Shown in pieces: positions 61,722 to 64,000 of a stretch of DNA of 64,000 nucleotides. How positions within the stretch are numbered: position 1 is the first letter of the stretch; every line of letters begins with the position of its first letter. Below the pieces are notes generated by a model. That model did not search any database and was not told the origin of the DNA. It worked only from the letters and a program-made list of their open reading frames with translations. A program made the translations under genes and the position numbers. Source of the stretch: an uncultured Rhodocyclaceae bacterium (GTDB taxonomy: Bacteria > Pseudomonadota > Gammaproteobacteria > Burkholderiales > Rhodocyclaceae); the NCBI GenBank assembly GCA_934271525.1, contig CAKQRL010000007.1:12680-76679 (forward strand), read 5' to 3'.

Positions 61722-64000
61722 ATGCCACGCCGTTGTTTATTTTCCATGCTTGCTTTGTCGCTCTTTTTGGGCAATGCCAATGCGTTGACGAGTTTTGAGT
61801 TGCACAATATCAACGAAGCGCACAAACAAGGTTTCACGGGCGAGGGAGTCAAAATCGGCGTGGTCGACGGCATTTTTTACCCCGAACACGAATTATTGCG
61901 TGGAAAATTTTTAGAACCGCCTATTCATAATCAATACTCAACGGACCTATTTCACGGCAACCACGTGGCTGGCATTGCCGCCGCCAACAAAACGAATAAT
62001 GAAAGTTACGGCGTTGCCACGAAGGCTATGATTTTGGGCTACGGTAATTTGGGCAATGGCGTAACGCCAGAGGAATTTAAAAAAATACTAAATTACAACG
62101 TTAAAATTGTGAATAACTCGCACACGGCTGATCGCATGGAATTGCAAGAGTTTGCAAAAAACAATGACGTTTTAATTGTTTACGCCAATGGCAATGGCAA
62201 TACGCTTTCCCCTACTTTGGCTGCCCGCCAAGGCACAGGCAGCGACAAAAATCTCGGCGCTTGGCTAACCGTTGGGAATATTAATTCCACATGGGTTTCA
62301 CGCCAAAATGGCAAACTAATTGTGGATTCTTGGGCTGTCAAAACCAATTCTCAACTATGTGTTAACGCTTCTGCTTATTGTGTGATGGCGGCAGGAACAG
62401 GTATTCAATCGGCGGGAGAAGGAAATTCTGGTATTAGAGAAGAAACGGGCACTTCAATGGCGGCGCCGCTTGTAACAGGAGTTGCCGCATTAGTAGCGCA
62501 AAAATATCCTTTTTTGGGCGGCAAGCAGTTGGCGGATGTGATTTTAAGCACGGCAAATAAAGATTTCACAACGCCCGAAGTTATTTATAAACAAATAATC
62601 GGTGTCAACAAAACATCTTATGAAGTCGTTTATATTGACAAAAAAGCACCAACAGATAAACAGCAAGTTTTGGACGACCTTAAAAAAGTTTATGGACACA
62701 CCGCAGGGCTAACGGTTAATTCAGAGTTCGGCATTTCTAGTTTGACCAAAGAAGACGTTTACGGTCAAGGCATTGTGGATGCCGAAAAAGCCTTGAAAGG
62801 CTTGGCATTGCTTGACATAAACCGCCTTTCTGCCAAAGACGTTTCCGGCAACACAGCGTTTTACACCATCAACACCAATGGACACTCTGCCCTTTTTGAA
62901 AACGATCTTAACGAGCGCCAATGGGACGACAAATACCACATAGACAACATCACCGCCGCCAAACAAACGCTCAAAGCCGCTTTGGAACATAAAAATGCCG
63001 GGCTCAAAAAAACAGGGCTTGGCACGCTTTCTTTGAGCGGTGATTTGAATTACAAGGGCGACACCAATATTGAAGGCGGCACGCTTGCACTTGTTCGCCC
63101 AACAAATACCGTGCAAAGTCGCTCCACCTTGTTGCGTAATGCTGCCGCCATTAGCTTGCACGGCAATGTGAATGTTGGTAGCGCTGGAACATTAGATATC
63201 AGCCGTGAAGCCAATCTCCAACAAAATTTAAACAACAGCGGCACCACCAACATCAATGCTGAAACCAACATTGCCAACAACTTTGAAAACAAAGGCACGG
63301 CAAACGTCAATGCCAAACTCACCGCACAAAATTTAACCAACAGCGGCACCACCAACATCAATGCTGAAACCAACATTGCCAACAACTTTGAAAACAAAGG
63401 CACGGCAAACGTCAATGCCAAACTCACCGCACAAAATTTAACCAACAGCGGCACCACCAACATTGATGCCGCAACCAACGTCGCCCAAGACGTCAACAAC
63501 AAAGGCACGTTAAACGTTGGCATCACTGCTCCACATACTTTGAACGTTAGCGGTAAATATACCCAAGAGCAAAACGCCACTTTGCAACTCGGTTTTTTGG
63601 TAGACGATTCTTCCAACTCCAAACTCAAAGCACAAACTTATGATGTTAAAGGCGGTTCTTTGCTTTACGCCCCGTTAAGTGCTTCCGTTGCCAACCGCAC
63701 AATTACTTTTGATTTGCAAGGGCTTGAAAATCATCTTGGCAAGTTTACAAACATCGCTTTAACTTCCAATGGTTACGCCATAACCTACGCACTTTTATCG
63801 GGTCAAAACGGCATCACCATCACAGCCCGCCCCAATGTTTATGCTGATTTTTCAGGTGCTAATCCAAGTTTGGCAAGCGTTTTGCGTGCAATGAGTTCAG
63901 CCAATATTTCCAATGATTACAATACCTTCTTTTCAACTTTAAACGCTGCCGACTTTGCCACTTACCGTTCGGCACTTGTGGATTTAAACGACATGTCGCA
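61722..64000 (+). CDS. subtilisin-like serine protease, probable autotransporter passenger (3' end outside window)
   Basis: Open frame from ATG 61722 to the window edge, 759 codons without a stop. Signal peptide MPRRCLFSMLALSLFLGNANA, then an S8 peptidase domain: Asp49 (IGVVDG), His78 (FHGNHVAGIAAA), Ser245 (GTSMAAPLVTGVAALVA). From about residue 420 a beta-helix-like part follows, with GLGTLSLSGDLNYKGDTNIEGGTLAL (an autotransporter-associated-repeat-like segment) and Asn/Thr-rich 35-residue repeats. The layout resembles surface proteases such as NalP/AspA or SphB1, so a C-terminal beta-barrel is expected beyond the window. No 12-mer copy lies in this stretch. Confidence 0.85.
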   Translation, partial: MPRRCLFSMLALSLFLGNANALTSFELHNINEAHKQGFTGEGVKIGVVDGIFYPEHELLRGKFLEPPIHNQYSTDLFHGNHVAGIAAANKTNNESYGVATKAMILGYGNLGNGVTPEEFKKILNYNVKIVNNSHTADRMELQEFAKNNDVLIVYANGNGNTLSPTLAARQGTGSDKNLGAWLTVGNINSTWVSRQNGKLIVDSWAVKTNSQLCVNASAYCVMAAGTGIQSAGEGNSGIREETGTSMAAPLVTGVAALVAQKYPFLGGKQLADVILSTANKDFTTPEVIYKQIIGVNKTSYEVVYIDKKAPTDKQQVLDDLKKVYGHTAGLTVNSEFGISSLTKEDVYGQGIVDAEKALKGLALLDINRLSAKDVSGNTAFYTINTNGHSALFENDLNERQWDDKYHIDNITAAKQTLKAALEHKNAGLKKTGLGTLSLSGDLNYKGDTNIEGGTLALVRPTNTVQSRSTLLRNAAAISLHGNVNVGSAGTLDISREANLQQNLNNSGTTNINAETNIANNFENKGTANVNAKLTAQNLTNSGTTNINAETNIANNFENKGTANVNAKLTAQNLTNSGTTNIDAATNVAQDVNNKGTLNVGITAPHTLNVSGKYTQEQNATLQLGFLVDDSSNSKLKAQTYDVKGGSLLYAPLSASVANRTITFDLQGLENHLGKFTNIALTSNGYAITYALLSGQNGITITARPNVYADFSGANPSLASVLRAMSSANISNDYNTFFSTLNAADFATYRSALVDLNDMS
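63221..63463 (+). repeat. 105-bp in-frame tandem repeat in the protease passenger
   Basis: Two full units (63221-63325 and 63326-63430) differ by one base, followed by a 33-bp partial third unit. Each encodes 35 residues beginning QNLTNSGTTNINAETN. Near-identity suggests recent duplication and easy change of copy number. Confidence 0.9.

Noticed and set aside
62721..63628. Open frames on the minus strand opposite the protease gene, with repeated hydrophobic segments
   Set aside because: They are mirror translations of the 105-bp tandem repeat and the Asn/Thr-rich passenger; no start signal or recognisable protein family.
1..64000. CRISPR array formed by the repeated words
   Set aside because: Copies are dispersed, on both strands and irregularly spaced, often inside genes; there are no uniform spacers or cas genes.
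1..64000. Insertion-sequence ends or MITEs as the sole explanation of the 12-mer
   Set aside because: No target-site duplications or transposase seen, and many copies lie in frame within essential genes. Not fully excluded; kept as the alternative.

Overview
The window is a low-GC, Gram-negative proteobacterial chromosome segment, beta- or gammaproteobacterial by gene content and order. LpxC, a complete mraZ-to-ftsZ division and cell-wall cluster, FtsL/FtsQ, RppH, SbcCD, minor type IV pilins and the lepA-lepB-DUF4845-rnc group all point there. I cannot name the genus. Nearly all of it is well-packed core chromosome. I see no rRNA, tRNA, CRISPR array, prophage or insertion sequence.

Layout. 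1-8.1 kb (+): 3' part of gpmI, fdx-iscX, an RluC-type pseudouridine synthase, a cardiolipin synthase, then a minor-pilin operon (pilE-like, fimT, pilV, pilW, pilX) closed by a strong terminator. 8.3-12.7 kb (-): sbcDC. 12.8-17.8 kb (+): epd-pgk, maf, an RsmI-like methyltransferase, argH. 17.8-20.2 kb: a TM2 protein and an O-acyltransferase split by a ten-base poly-G tract, which looks phase-variable and currently OFF. 20.4-22.5 kb (+): aroE, a DMT exporter, rsfS. 22.5-25.4 kb (-): htpG-rluB with a sigma-32-like promoter. 25.5-29.1 kb (+): a periplasmic transglutaminase-like protein joined to a BtuFCD/FecBCDE-type ABC importer. 29.2-33.9 kb (+): rppH, ppc and three tandem DUF4124 proteins. 34.1-51.8 kb (-): lpxC and the full dcw cluster mraZ-rsmH-ftsL-ftsI-murE-murF-mraY-murD-ftsW-murG-murC-ddl-ftsQ-ftsA-ftsZ, with a MraZ operator at its head. 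52.1-60.3 kb (-): panD, then lepA-lepB-DUF4845-rnc-pcnB-folK-panB-panC, and a glutaredoxin-like gene. 60.4-64 kb (+): bacteriohemerythrin, rpe, and the 5' part of a subtilisin-like protein with repeats that resembles an autotransporter passenger and runs off the window.

The outstanding signal is a dispersed 12-bp word, GTTKACCGTGGA (K = G or T), usually continued as AAAA(TCG) and preceded by T/A tracts. I count 40 exact and about 8 near-exact copies on both strands, roughly one per 1.3-1.6 kb, where chance predicts far fewer than one. Copies lie in intergenic inverted pairs, often exactly 51 bp long, which probably act as terminators. They also lie inside housekeeping genes, where they are read in frame (LTVEN, STVN, FHGK, GLPWK), and over start codons (sbcD, maf, btuC-like). 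Density, orientation, hairpin placement and flanking A/T tracts resemble the DNA uptake sequences of Neisseriaceae and Pasteurellaceae, but the word is not a dialect I know. Together with the type IV minor pilins, I propose an undescribed uptake-signal family. A REP/MITE-like family is the main alternative.
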